Positions 7,499 through 15,479 of a DNA stretch of 17,234 nt are shown piece after piece. Both the position numbers and the translations under genes were made by a program. The notes under the pieces are model-generated. The model searched no databases. It saw only the letters and a list, made by a program, of their open reading frames with translations, and was not told where the DNA came from. The stretch covers positions 325 to 17,558 of the forward strand of contig DGKJ01000085.1 in assembly GCA_002387735.1 (NCBI GenBank), written 5' to 3'. Source of the stretch: Bacteriovoracaceae bacterium UBA4573 (GTDB lineage Bacteria > Bdellovibrionota > UBA1018 > UBA923). Every line of letters begins with the position of its first letter. Positions within the stretch are counted from its first letter, which is position 1.

Positions 7499-9051
7499 AT
7501 GTTCGCTCCCTTGGTTTTTGAATTGTTCGCAGCAGCATCCGCTCGTTTCGTGGGTAACTCCAATACAAACGCGGTATTACCCGATCTTGGTTGGTACCAT
7601 AACTGTCCGTGGTGCTGTTCCGCGATGCCCTTCGAAATACTCAGGCCCAATCCCGTTCCTTTGCCAACTTCTTTTGTGGTAAAAAATGGATCCATGATTT
7701 TATCTAGAATCTCCTGAGAGATTCCATTCCCGCTATCAGTCACGATAATCTGTACTTTGTTATCGTGTTTTAGCGTTTCGATAGTCACCCATTTCTGTTC
7801 ATGGATCTCGACCGCGTCATGAGCGTTGTTAAGGAGGTTAACCAAAATCTGAACAATCTGGACGGGGCGACATTCGATCCAAATGTCGGCCGTACTGACT
7901 GCGTCCAGTTTGACGCCATGGTTACTGAAACGCTCCCGACACAATTCGAGAGTCTCTTCGATAAGGTGCGATACTGGCGTTAGCACCAACGGATCATTGT
8001 CGGCGTTGCGCGAAAACGAACGAAGACCCCGAATAATCCTGGCTATTCGTTCGCTGGTGCTATCGATCATTGTTAAACCTTCTGCCAACTTTTCAAGGTC
8101 GCCACTGCCGTTTTGCATCATTCGAAGCAATTGTCTGGTCTTGCCACTTATAATGGCCAAAGGGTTGTTGATTTCGTGAGCTATCCCACCGGCCATTTCT
8201 CCGAGTGACGACATCTTGGAGTTCTGTATCATTTTCTGTTGAGATTCCTTTTCCGCAGTTACGTCGAATCTTATCGCGATATATCCTTGATCCCCACTGT
8301 TATTGGTTCTAAACGGCGCGAGGGTCGAGTTCACCCAGTAGTACGTTCCATCTTTGCGTCGATTGCGAATCTCACCTTGCCACGTTTCGCCTCGGATAAT
8401 TTTAGACCACATGTCTTTAAAAAATTCCTTTGAATGAAATCCTGAATTAAGGACTCGGTGGTCCTTCCCTAGTATTTCGGACCGTGAGTAACCGCTGATC
8501 TTACAAAAATTGTCGTTAACGTAATTAATTTTTCCTTGTTTATCGGTGATCGCGACAATCGCAGTTTGATCGACCGCATTAAATAGGCACTCGTAACGAA
8601 TCCGTAATTGTCGTTCTTCGTCTTCGATTTGTCTTACTTTCGAGAGATCTTCGATTATCGACCAAATAAATTTTTCACCATTTTTTTCTACTATAAACCC
8701 GTTAAGGCGAACGGCGATCAGCGAACCATCTTTGCGAATAAATTCTTTTTCATAAGGACCGTAACATCCGAAACGAGCCAAATTCTCAAGCTGGACTCGT
8801 TCCTGGTCATTGTATTTTTGTGGTGTCAGCTGCCAGTAGGTCAGTCCCCCGTCGGCCTCGCTTCGAGAATAGCCAACCATTTTTAAGAATGCAGGATTAG
8901 ATTCCAACCACGTTCCATCCATTCGGCAAAGGTTCAAACCAAATGAGGCGTTACTAAAAAATAATTCCGATAAAAATTGTCTCTGAGTGAATTGATTTTT
9001 CAATTCCAAAGACTCTTCTTGGTTTTTCTCAGCAACGTTCTTCAATACCAT
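7495..9051 (-). CDS. PAS-PAS sensor histidine kinase (cytoplasmic)
   Basis: Starting at ATG 9049-9051, behind GAGGGGG five bases upstream, the protein has 518 residues. The frame is open to another ATG at 9147, adding 32 residues with a poorer site. Domains in order: a short helix (KNQEESLELKNQF), PAS 1 at about 28-138 (GLNLCRMDGTWLESNPAFL ... KDGSLIAVRLNG), PAS 2 at about 150-268 (DKQGKINYVNDNFCKISGYS ... RRKDGTYYWVNS), HisKA with H292 in GEMAGGIAHEINNPL, and HATPase_c with N box NLLNNAHDAVE, G1 DSGNGIS, F box DPFFTTK and G2 GTGLGLSI. All catalytic motifs are intact. No transmembrane segment is seen, so it probably senses an internal signal such as redox state or a ligand. It forms a two-gene unit with the receiver downstream through an ATGA overlap. 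Confidence 0.95.
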   Translation of the reverse strand: MVLKNVAEKNQEESLELKNQFTQRQFLSELFFSNASFGLNLCRMDGTWLESNPAFLKMVGYSRSEADGGLTYWQLTPQKYNDQERVQLENLARFGCYGPYEKEFIRKDGSLIAVRLNGFIVEKNGEKFIWSIIEDLSKVRQIEDEERQLRIRYECLFNAVDQTAIVAITDKQGKINYVNDNFCKISGYSRSEILGKDHRVLNSGFHSKEFFKDMWSKIIRGETWQGEIRNRRKDGTYYWVNSTLAPFRTNNSGDQGYIAIRFDVTAEKESQQKMIQNSKMSSLGEMAGGIAHEINNPLAIISGKTRQLLRMMQNGSGDLEKLAEGLTMIDSTSERIARIIRGLRSFSRNADNDPLVLTPVSHLIEETLELCRERFSNHGVKLDAVSTADIWIECRPVQIVQILVNLLNNAHDAVEIHEQKWVTIETLKHDNKVQIIVTDSGNGISQEILDKIMDPFFTTKEVGKGTGLGLSISKGIAEQHHGQLWYQPRSGNTAFVLELPTKRADAAANNSKTKGANI

Positions 9052-9149
9052 TCGGACCCCCTCATCGCAATATTCAGAGATTAGAATAGCGCAAAAAACC
9101 ACTCGTGCGACTGGAAATCTTTGACGCAGTCGCTTGAACCTCCTCATGC

Positions 9150-9162
9150 CACCCCGGGGGTG
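9150..9162. repeat. 13-bp GC-rich palindrome between the kinase and GST-like genes
   Basis: CACCCC (9150-9155) and GGGGTG (9157-9162) are perfect complements around a single central G. It lies in the divergent region 9052-9239, about 100 bases from the preferred kinase start and 78 bases from the GST-like start, where an operator would be placed. If the kinase instead starts at 9147, the palindrome is at its ribosome binding site. Confidence 0.4.
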
Positions 9163-9239
9163 AGATCGTGGCGCGCTCTAGAAAATGGATTTGTTAAATA
9201 CGTTCTAGTTAACTCAACGGACCTTTGTTAAAAAAAATT

Positions 9240-9854
9240 ATGACAATATCACTGATTGGATCACTGCGATCCCCCTATGTCCGCCGAATTCGCGCTGCAT
9301 TAGTTGAGATGAATTTAGATTTTAATTTTGAAGTAGTGGATGTCTGGGATCCTTCTCCTCAGTTCCTCGCAATATCTCCTCTTGAACGGGTGCCGGTTTT
9401 TATTTTTTCCGGTGAACACCCAATTTACGACTCGCATTCGATTCAAGCATGGCTTTCCGTTAAATATGAAGACCATCCCCTTTTCCAAGGGTCGCTCGAG
9501 GGATTGTCTCGCCGTCTGCATTTCACTTCCCTAGCTACTGGAATCATTGATTTGGCCGTTCAACACTTTTTAGAACACAGACGGGGTCCAGCTCATTCCG
9601 ACATGGCCACCATTCACGACTGTGAACGCGCCCTGAAACAAGCGTATGCCGTATTCGAGCGTGAACTCGCAAACCCGCGGCCTTACCTCAGCGGAGACTC
9701 ACTAAGAATTGAAGACATCGATCTCGGTGTCGCGGTCTTTTACACCGACTTTAGAGTTGGAACCTGGTTAGTAGATCTTTTCCCGAATGTGCGCAACTTC
9801 AGCGACACGCTTGCTAAACGAAAATCGTTTTCAGAAACTCGACCGCCAATTTGA
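9240..9854 (+). CDS. Glutathione S-transferase-like protein
   Basis: This 204-residue protein is counted from ATG 9240; the frame extends five codons to TTG 9225. Neither start has a strong ribosome site (only CGGA at 9217-9220). The N-terminal thioredoxin-like domain (1-75) shows ISLIGSLRSPYVRRIRAAL, where Ser in SPYVRR takes the usual catalytic Ser/Cys place. RVPVF supplies the cis-proline, and YDSHSIQAWL matches the glutathione-binding E/D-S-x-x-I...YL motif. The C-terminal part (85-195) is helical, with RIEDIDLGVAVFY fitting the GST N-capping region (S/T/E-x-x-D). Length is typical for bacterial GSTs. The substrate is unknown; a role in detoxification or thiol chemistry is family knowledge only. 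It is divergent from the kinase and converges on the exported-protein gene with four bases between stops. Confidence 0.85.
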   Translation: MTISLIGSLRSPYVRRIRAALVEMNLDFNFEVVDVWDPSPQFLAISPLERVPVFIFSGEHPIYDSHSIQAWLSVKYEDHPLFQGSLEGLSRRLHFTSLATGIIDLAVQHFLEHRRGPAHSDMATIHDCERALKQAYAVFERELANPRPYLSGDSLRIEDIDLGVAVFYTDFRVGTWLVDLFPNVRNFSDTLAKRKSFSETRPPI

Positions 9855-9858
9855 CCAT

Positions 9859-10761
9859 TTAGTATGGCCGTCTGCCTAAGATCACAGCCGTACACAAAAG
9901 GTTCGATGCATTTTTTTCTACGTGGCGCATGTCTCCGTAAAGTCTTTCTGCTGCACGTGCCGAAGGCCAAGTGAAGGGCGCCTTCGCCAGCTCGACTATC
10001 CCATGCCCTAACACCGCACTGGTTGTGGCCGCGGTTAACACCAGGTGTGAGGCAAACAACCCCAGGACCGTTCCGTGTGGAATAATATCGAAATGTTCGG
10101 CCAAGTAGCCCCATGGAAGGCCACCTAAAATATTGGTCGCCCACATGTGCTTCGAAATACTCGGAGCGTTGACCGTACTGTCGCTCGGAAGTCGCCCTGG
10201 ATAAAGGTACCTAAGCGGCGATAGCGCCAAACGCACATACCTTGCCAGCTCTGGTCCCATTTTTTTGGGCGGCAGCTCCATCGGAAGAACTGCCGTGAAG
10301 TTTGGCAAAAAACTTAGCGCGAGGGCTTGGTGCATGAGCGCACGCACTTTCGCCAAATCATCCACTGACCATTCCCCGCTCTGCTGTTTTATTAGCAAGG
10401 GTTTGAGTTCTCGCAACAACTCACCCCATATTGTTCTTCCAAGACTAACCAGATTCATTTTTTTTGCAGCAGCCAACTGCATGTGAGTTTCGATCCACAA
10501 AAACGCTTTTATCACGGCTTCGCGTTCAGCCTTAAGTTCATTCTCAGACAATGAACTCCAGGGCGAGCTGGGAGCCGACACTAATTCTTCGAACCGAAAA
10601 GCCGCATGCTCTGCGGAAGTTCGTAAGTGCGGCGCCCGCAATAGAATAGTTTCAAGATCCGGATTTTCATCTGAAATATTGCCAGCAAAACAAGGAAAAG
10701 TGGCGGTTCCCAAAGCCAAGAACACAGCACACCAGATTGCAAAAACAGTTTTGTTCTTCAT
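9859..10761 (-). CDS. Exported protein of unknown function
   Basis: This 300-residue protein starts at ATG 10759-10761; the ribosome site is weak (AGG about 12 bases upstream). The N-terminus MKNKTVFAIWCAVFLALG and the following FPCFA form a signal peptide cut at about residue 26. The next 130 residues are helix-rich and charged (FRFEELV ... ENELKAEREAVIKAFLWIE). A proline-rich turn (LPMELPPKKMGPELARY) follows, then a more hydrophobic part with GGLPWGYLAEHFDIIPHG and a Gly/Ala/Leu helix (LGLFASHLVLTAATTSAVLG). That helix might insert in a membrane. No catalytic motif is clear. It begins 33 bases after motB on the same strand, so it may be the last gene of the stator operon, although it could have its own signal. 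I do not recognise the family. Confidence 0.75.
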   Translation of the reverse strand: MKNKTVFAIWCAVFLALGTATFPCFAGNISDENPDLETILLRAPHLRTSAEHAAFRFEELVSAPSSPWSSLSENELKAEREAVIKAFLWIETHMQLAAAKKMNLVSLGRTIWGELLRELKPLLIKQQSGEWSVDDLAKVRALMHQALALSFLPNFTAVLPMELPPKKMGPELARYVRLALSPLRYLYPGRLPSDSTVNAPSISKHMWATNILGGLPWGYLAEHFDIIPHGTVLGLFASHLVLTAATTSAVLGHGIVELAKAPFTWPSARAAERLYGDMRHVEKNASNLLCTAVILGRRPY

Positions 10762-10794
10762 GCCAGCACGCCTAGCACGAACTTAGAAAGACTA

Positions 10795-11559
10795 CTAGCG
10801 TGGCTCTTTGCTCAAGACCACAATCTCAATGCGCCGATTCTTGGCGCGCCCTTCTTCGGACTTGTTCGGCGCAATCGGGTGATATTCGGCATAACCAGCA
10901 ACGGTTAAGTATCTCGGATCAAACTTGTACTTTTGAATCAAGTACCGCACTACCCAAGCTGCGCGAGCTGTGGAGAGTTCCCAATTTGACGGATAATAAT
11001 CACTTTTTACCGCCAAGTCGTCTGTATGGCCTTCAACTCGAATGTGGCGTTTTGCGGTTTTTAAGACCTTCGCCATTTGATCGAGAATTGGCACGGCCTC
11101 GGGTTTCACATCAGCGGCCCCGGGTTCAAAAAAGTTTTTCGCAGAGAGTCGAACCACGAGTCCGCGGTCGTCATATATAATCTGCATTTTTTCCGCGATG
11201 TCGGCATCGCCCAGCTCATAACTTACGCTTTCTTCTAAAATATCCGCCACTCGTTTCAAATCCTCGTAGTCGGGCGCCATGATATTGGACTTACCGGCCG
11301 GCATGTCCAGTAACAAACCACCCTGAGCACTGGCAGGGTCGAATTGGTTTAGCGTTTTACCGCTCGATTTTCCTTGCTGGTCGATCGCTTCGGCATTGAA
11401 GGCTTCACGAATACTCTCGGATACAGATTTTAGTTTAGCTAAATCGGACTGGGATATCGCGTACATCACCACGAAAAATGCGAAAAGTAGCGTGATAAAG
11501 TCGGCGTACGACACTAGCCAGCGCTCTAGATTGACGTGTTCCGGGTGCCGTTTGGCCAT
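10795..11559 (-). CDS. motB: Flagellar motor stator protein MotB
   Basis: This 254-residue protein has one N-terminal transmembrane helix and a C-terminal OmpA-like peptidoglycan-binding domain. The helix carries the ion-binding aspartate in LVSYADFITLLFAFFVVMYA (D20, equivalent to E. coli MotB Asp32). Residues 40-130 form the linker/plug region, and residues 130-250 the OmpA domain with IRVEGHTDD, NWELSTARAAWVVRYL and AKNRRIEIVV. With MotA it forms the ion-driven stator that turns the flagellar rotor. Its ATG directly follows the motA stop (TAAATG), so the two are co-translated. The N-terminus before the helix is shorter than in E. coli MotB but common in other phyla. Whether it uses H+ or Na+ cannot be decided from this sequence alone. 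Confidence 0.95.
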   Translation of the reverse strand: MAKRHPEHVNLERWLVSYADFITLLFAFFVVMYAISQSDLAKLKSVSESIREAFNAEAIDQQGKSSGKTLNQFDPASAQGGLLLDMPAGKSNIMAPDYEDLKRVADILEESVSYELGDADIAEKMQIIYDDRGLVVRLSAKNFFEPGAADVKPEAVPILDQMAKVLKTAKRHIRVEGHTDDLAVKSDYYPSNWELSTARAAWVVRYLIQKYKFDPRYLTVAGYAEYHPIAPNKSEEGRAKNRRIEIVVLSKEPR

Positions 11560-12342
11560 TTATTTTTCTCCGCCTTCGGCTCCGCCATGGCCTCGCAGAT
11601 GTTCTTCAACGAATACTTCCAGTTTTTCGCGCAAGAAATGGGGATTTAAACCCTCTTGAATACCAATAACGCCCAATTTTACGACTTCTTTTACTTGGGC
11701 CCGCATGTGGGCTTTGCGTTTTAACTTGGTTCCGAACGGAATAAACAACAAATTGGCCGCACCCACTCCATAAACGGTCGCAACAAACGCGACCGCGATA
11801 CCGCTACCAATCTTTGACGGGTCGTCGAGTGACTGCATCACATGGATCAGCCCTAGAACCGCTCCGATAATTCCGATGGTGGGCGCGTATCCGCCAGTAC
11901 CTTCCCACACTTTTCCCGCGGCTTCTTCCTCTTCATAAGCGATGTCGATTTCCGACTGCATAATGTCTTTTACGGTCTGCGGCTCAAAACCGTCGATTAC
12001 AAACTTAACGCTCTTCTTGAAGAGCGGGTTATTTATGCTGTCGCGCATACCTTCCAATGCCAACACGCCTTCTTTACGAGCGACAGTCGCCACTTTAATG
12101 ATTTCGTCGATCACTTCCCGTACGTCGGTGTCGACTTTTTGGAACACGATATTCATCATTTTTATCGCATTTTTAACGTCTTGCACCGGAAACGAAACAA
12201 GACCCGCCGCTATCGTGCCACCGAACACGATAATCGCGGCAGTCCCCTGCAATAAGCTACCAATGTGCAGTCCTTCCAGAACCGCACCGCCAAAAACCGC
12301 CAAAAGGCCTAAGACAACGCCTACGACTGTGGTGATTTCCAT
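11560..12342 (-). CDS. motA: Flagellar motor stator protein MotA
   Basis: This 260-residue protein has the MotA/PomA four-helix layout: helices at about 5-23, 30-50, 152-171 and 181-204. A cytoplasmic loop lies between helices 2 and 3 and carries the conserved charged residues R89, K90 and E97, with the spacing of PomA R88, K89 and E96. The family signature GTGGYAPTIGIIGAVLGLI starts helix 3 with the key proline (P154), and helix 4 ends ANLLFIPFGTKLKRK. The C-terminal tail is rich in Gly and Glu. The start is ATG 12340-12342 with CGGAG five bases upstream. That start lies inside the end of flbD (22-base overlap), and the stop abuts motB, so the three are tightly coupled. Confidence 0.96.
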   Translation of the reverse strand: MEITTVVGVVLGLLAVFGGAVLEGLHIGSLLQGTAAIIVFGGTIAAGLVSFPVQDVKNAIKMMNIVFQKVDTDVREVIDEIIKVATVARKEGVLALEGMRDSINNPLFKKSVKFVIDGFEPQTVKDIMQSEIDIAYEEEEAAGKVWEGTGGYAPTIGIIGAVLGLIHVMQSLDDPSKIGSGIAVAFVATVYGVGAANLLFIPFGTKLKRKAHMRAQVKEVVKLGVIGIQEGLNPHFLREKLEVFVEEHLRGHGGAEGGEK

Positions 12343-12569
12343 GCTTGCTCCGATGTGAGTGGATTAGTCGACTCTACTGCGTCTGAAAATGCGTGAATCG
12401 CACGCTTATAGGCACGAGTGGCGTTTACAATTTCATCGATCGACTCGCGCACCATGAACTTTTCATTATCGACCAACGTTAGAATGGTGTCGGGCGTCGC
12501 CTCCAGATACTTGATAAGTTCGCAGTTTACAATAAACTCTTTCCCGTTGAGGCGATGCACTTTGATCAT
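12321..12569 (-). CDS. flbD: FlbD-family flagellar protein
   Basis: This protein has 82 residues from ATG 12567-12569; the frame extends ten codons to a TTG at 12599, but family members start with MIKV-x-RLNG, as here. The signature is clear: MIKVHRLNGKEFIVNCELIK, then YLEATPDTILTLVDNEKFMV, then a helix ESIDEIVNATRAYKRAI. The C-terminal 20 residues are less conserved. FlbD proteins are commonly encoded next to motA and motB and are needed for motility in some bacteria; their exact molecular role is not settled. It is unrelated to the transcription regulator of the same name in Caulobacter. The last 22 bases overlap motA in another frame. AAAGG sits only two bases before the ATG, unusually close. 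Confidence 0.9.
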   Translation of the reverse strand: MIKVHRLNGKEFIVNCELIKYLEATPDTILTLVDNEKFMVRESIDEIVNATRAYKRAIHAFSDAVESTNPLTSEQAWKSPQS

Positions 12570-12607
12570 CACCTTTGAGTTTAGCAGCGAGTCGGGCAAT
12601 GTAAAGC

Positions 12608-15340
12608 TTAGGCTGCGGAAGGTTTTGGATTTTTAAGTTTAAATTGAAGCGCTTTAAGTTCTTTTTCGAGCTGCTGAGACTTGCGCTGCTCCGTGGCATA
12701 CATAGTCTGAATTTTCTTATTCTCTTCGCGTAAATCTGCAATGCGTTTATCAAACATACTTTTATCGGCAGTCGAATCACTACCGCTGGCATCTTTATAA
12801 AGTTTTTGCACCCTCTTGTATTCTACTTCCAGATTTTTGAGTTGTTTCTGAAGCTGTACGTTTTCCGAAGCTAGCTCTTTTTGCTTTTGCACGAGCGACT
12901 GATGCTGTTCGTTCAACGCCTTGTTCCGCTGGACTTCCGCTTGAACGTGATTATTTAAGCTCATGGCCTTACTCATCACTTCTTTATAGTCTTTCAATGC
13001 CGCAGCGGTCTTCCCCATGTGCTCAACGCGGTCTTTACGAAGTTCTTCGATTATAGAGTTGAGCTTCGATACAGTTTTACGCTCACTCTCGGCCAGATTT
13101 TGGAGGACCATAATTTTTCGTTGCATACCCTCTTGCGATTTAACAATAGTTTCACGTTCAGCATTGATACGATCAACTTTCGAGCTCATTTCTTTTTTCA
13201 ACAAATTGGTGCCCTGAATTAATCCGCGTAACTTCGCAATCTCTCGCCGCGCTTCTTTTACTTCGTCTGCTTTTTGCGTAAGCTGCTCGGATAATCGAAC
13301 TACCATTTTGTCTTTTTCTACCACCATCGCCACTGCCTCAGGTTTAAAAGGTAATTTTTTGGGGTCTTTTTCCTGCATCACAGCCGGGTCTAAGCCTTCG
13401 GCTTTAAAAGCATCAGTGAAGACTCTGATATTGGTTTCCAAACTTAACATCTTAAGGCGCAATTCATTAAGGGTTAAGTCTTTTGCCTCTTCCTCGGCCT
13501 TCTTAATCTGAAGTTGCTTCTCGAGTTCGGTGCTGTGCTCACCGTGCCGAATATTTTCTTTCTCGATTGTGGCCACTTGATCCTGAGCTTTTTTTACTAG
13601 TTCTTTATGTTCAACACCCTCTTTTTCTAAGGCTGAAATATATTTATCGTTTTCTTCATGCATTTTACTGAGCTCAAGAATCTTCTCTTCACTTTTTTCC
13701 AGCAACGATTTTGCGTTGAGCAATTGCGCCCGAAGGAGCTCGTTTTCCATTCGCACTTCGTCAATATTGGACGATTCTGTTTTCTGTTCTGGCACATCTA
13801 ATTGGGCTTTTTTGTTTTTATCGGCATCGTCGGAGCTCACCGCTGTAGCCTGCGACTGCACTTGGCTGTTTGTCGCGACCGGTTCGGAGCTTGCCTTTTT
13901 TAAACCATCGGTCTTTATTCCCTTCATTTCACCCGACAGTGTTTCCGACAAACGTAGCAACACTCCGGTTTGTTGATTTGTGTCGTTGTAGGCGTTTTTG
14001 AGGGTGTCTAAATGAAGTTGAAAACGATTCGCTGCATTCACTTGATCAGGCCCAAACACTTTTCGAGAACCTGCATTGAAGTCATTCCATTTGTCGAGAA
14101 CGTCGGCCAGAGCTTTGCCCGCAAAATTATTTTTTGCTTCAAGATTTTTTATTGTTTCAGCTTGTTGCACGATCAGGGCTACCATTTCCGATTCATTGGA
14201 AAACGCAGTTTTAGGAACCGTGCCTGCATCTTGTTTGGCCGCTCCCGCCGCTGGAGTGGCAGAACCTTCAGCTTTTTTAGTTTCGTCCGACTTGCCCGAT
14301 GGCGCCGCAGAGTTTTCTTTTACACTCACAACGGAGCCACTTTCACTCGTAGGTTGGATGGCCAACTTTACCCCGATTAATTTTTCGACTTTGCGAACCA
14401 TGCGCGAAACACCCTCGGCCGCAAACTCGTCGGCGTCTTGCTCGATCGCCGGGTTCACAAGATGTTTGAGTCGCATCATTTTTCTCTGAAGCGCTGCTTT
14501 GTGTTTAGCTGGGTTCTCTAACATTTTTGCGAGTTCTTCTTCAGCGTCGTCTGCCGCAGAAATTAAGGTTCGTCCCAGGGTTTTCTCAGATTTTTCTGCT
14601 AAACTTCGAACTCGCGCTAGTTCTTCTTTAATATGTTCGGTCACACTTTCGACTTTAGTTTTCGTCTCGGGTTCGTCTGGTTGCCCTTCGACTTTTTGCA
14701 ATTCTTCGTCAATTCGGTCTGTAACACTCTTGATGAGCGTTGATTGTTCTTCACTCAATGCACCACTTGCGTGAACCTCTTGGTCTAACTGGTCGATGTC
14801 TTCTTTAAGCGCTGCTACAACTTGCTCGAGTACGCTTTGCTTTTTACCGGCCAACTTTTGGACTTCATCTTTTTGGTGATCTGTTACCTGCTCAACCACG
14901 GCCACTTCTCCCAACGGAACGGATTCTCCGGCGGGCACCACTTTCACGGTTTCATTGACCGGCTGCCCTGCAACATCTTTGGCCACTTCGGATGCTACGA
15001 TTTTTGCAACGTCGATTTCAGTTGGGATCCCTAGAATTTTTCCCCCGGGATTGTTTGCGTTTAATTCTTTGAGTACCGCAAGCCCGTCGCCCGTATTGAA
15101 GAACGATTCTAGGTAAGCGACGTACGCCGGCTTACCTGCCACGTGAATGTAGAGCGTATTGTGCTTAAAGTTTTTCAGCTTTTCGAGTTTTTCGCTGGGA
15201 AAAACTTGCCCGCTTTGAATGTAATGAACGATTCTATCGTTCTCGCGAAGCAGCAAATAACAGTCAAACGGCACCACCACGTCCGCGCGAATCGACTGCA
15301 GTAAAATGGGTTCGTAATCTTTTTCGTCGTAAGATGCCAT
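12608..15340 (-). CDS. Long cytoplasmic coiled-coil protein leading the flbD-motA-motB operon
   Basis: This protein has 910 residues from ATG 15338-15340. The frame is open upstream to TTG 15502, but that overlaps the divergent gene. Residues 3-85 form a compact domain (DYEPILLQSIRADVVVPFDC, LLLRENDRIVHYIQSG, LEKLKNFKHNTLYIHV) like the short N-terminal modules in front of PilZ or HD-GYP domains in this lineage. Neither of those output domains is present here. Residues 149-246 hold four imperfect helical repeats. Two low-complexity linkers (about 330-380 and 484-526, rich in Ser, Ala and Lys) flank a helical segment. From about 526 to 900 there is a continuous Glu/Lys/Gln-rich heptad pattern, a long coiled coil, ending in a basic tail. 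There is no signal peptide or membrane helix. The stop is 38 bases before flbD. The length and architecture suggest a scaffold or polarity factor tied to the stator; this is inference from context. Confidence 0.88.
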   Translation of the reverse strand: MASYDEKDYEPILLQSIRADVVVPFDCYLLLRENDRIVHYIQSGQVFPSEKLEKLKNFKHNTLYIHVAGKPAYVAYLESFFNTGDGLAVLKELNANNPGGKILGIPTEIDVAKIVASEVAKDVAGQPVNETVKVVPAGESVPLGEVAVVEQVTDHQKDEVQKLAGKKQSVLEQVVAALKEDIDQLDQEVHASGALSEEQSTLIKSVTDRIDEELQKVEGQPDEPETKTKVESVTEHIKEELARVRSLAEKSEKTLGRTLISAADDAEEELAKMLENPAKHKAALQRKMMRLKHLVNPAIEQDADEFAAEGVSRMVRKVEKLIGVKLAIQPTSESGSVVSVKENSAAPSGKSDETKKAEGSATPAAGAAKQDAGTVPKTAFSNESEMVALIVQQAETIKNLEAKNNFAGKALADVLDKWNDFNAGSRKVFGPDQVNAANRFQLHLDTLKNAYNDTNQQTGVLLRLSETLSGEMKGIKTDGLKKASSEPVATNSQVQSQATAVSSDDADKNKKAQLDVPEQKTESSNIDEVRMENELLRAQLLNAKSLLEKSEEKILELSKMHEENDKYISALEKEGVEHKELVKKAQDQVATIEKENIRHGEHSTELEKQLQIKKAEEEAKDLTLNELRLKMLSLETNIRVFTDAFKAEGLDPAVMQEKDPKKLPFKPEAVAMVVEKDKMVVRLSEQLTQKADEVKEARREIAKLRGLIQGTNLLKKEMSSKVDRINAERETIVKSQEGMQRKIMVLQNLAESERKTVSKLNSIIEELRKDRVEHMGKTAAALKDYKEVMSKAMSLNNHVQAEVQRNKALNEQHQSLVQKQKELASENVQLQKQLKNLEVEYKRVQKLYKDASGSDSTADKSMFDKRIADLREENKKIQTMYATEQRKSQQLEKELKALQFKLKNPKPSAA
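14603..14896 (-). repeat. Four imperfect helical repeats inside the coiled-coil protein
   Basis: On the minus strand this segment encodes four related units of 19-35 residues: EQVTDHQKDEVQKLAGKKQ, then EQVVAALKEDIDQLDQEV, then KSVTDRIDEELQKVEG, then ESVTEHIKEELARVRS. The shared pattern is [EK]-[QS]-V-[TV]-x-x-[IHQL]-[DK]-[ED]-[ED]-[LVI]-x-[KRQ]-[LV]. The last two units are closest to each other. Confidence 0.55.
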
Positions 15341-15384
15341 AGTTACACAAACACGCCCACCCTCCTTAAAATCAGCATAGGCGC

Positions 15385-15415
15385 ATTCTAAACCTCGTCG
15401 GAAAATTCCTTTCAA
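15385..15415 (-). promoter_or_regulatory. Possible promoter of the coiled-coil/stator operon
   Basis: On the minus strand TTGAAA (15410-15415) and TAGAAT (15385-15390) each differ from consensus by one base, but the spacer is 19 bases, longer than usual. An AAGGAGG element (15361-15367) follows, 20 bases before the ATG at 15340, too far for a normal ribosome site unless the intervening sequence folds. Confidence 0.3.
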
Positions 15416-15479
15416 AAATGCAGCGAGAGCAAGATTTTCCGAGCAGTGCCAACGGAGCTTTTCGCCTAAAATAGACTCA

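Noticed and set aside
9052..9147. 32-residue N-terminal extension of the histidine kinase
   Set aside because: The downstream ATG has a much better ribosome site (GAGGGGG), and the extension would put the gene start over the GC-rich palindrome; kept only as an alternative.
9740..10144. 134-codon minus-strand open frame spanning the ends of the GST-like and exported-protein genes
   Set aside because: It overlaps two better-supported genes, has no signal or motif, and its reading depends on chance openness.
14012..14489. Two overlapping plus-strand frames of 122 and 137 codons
   Set aside because: Both are antisense to the coiled-coil gene; their serine/phenylalanine-rich composition is what antisense Glu/Lys codons produce.
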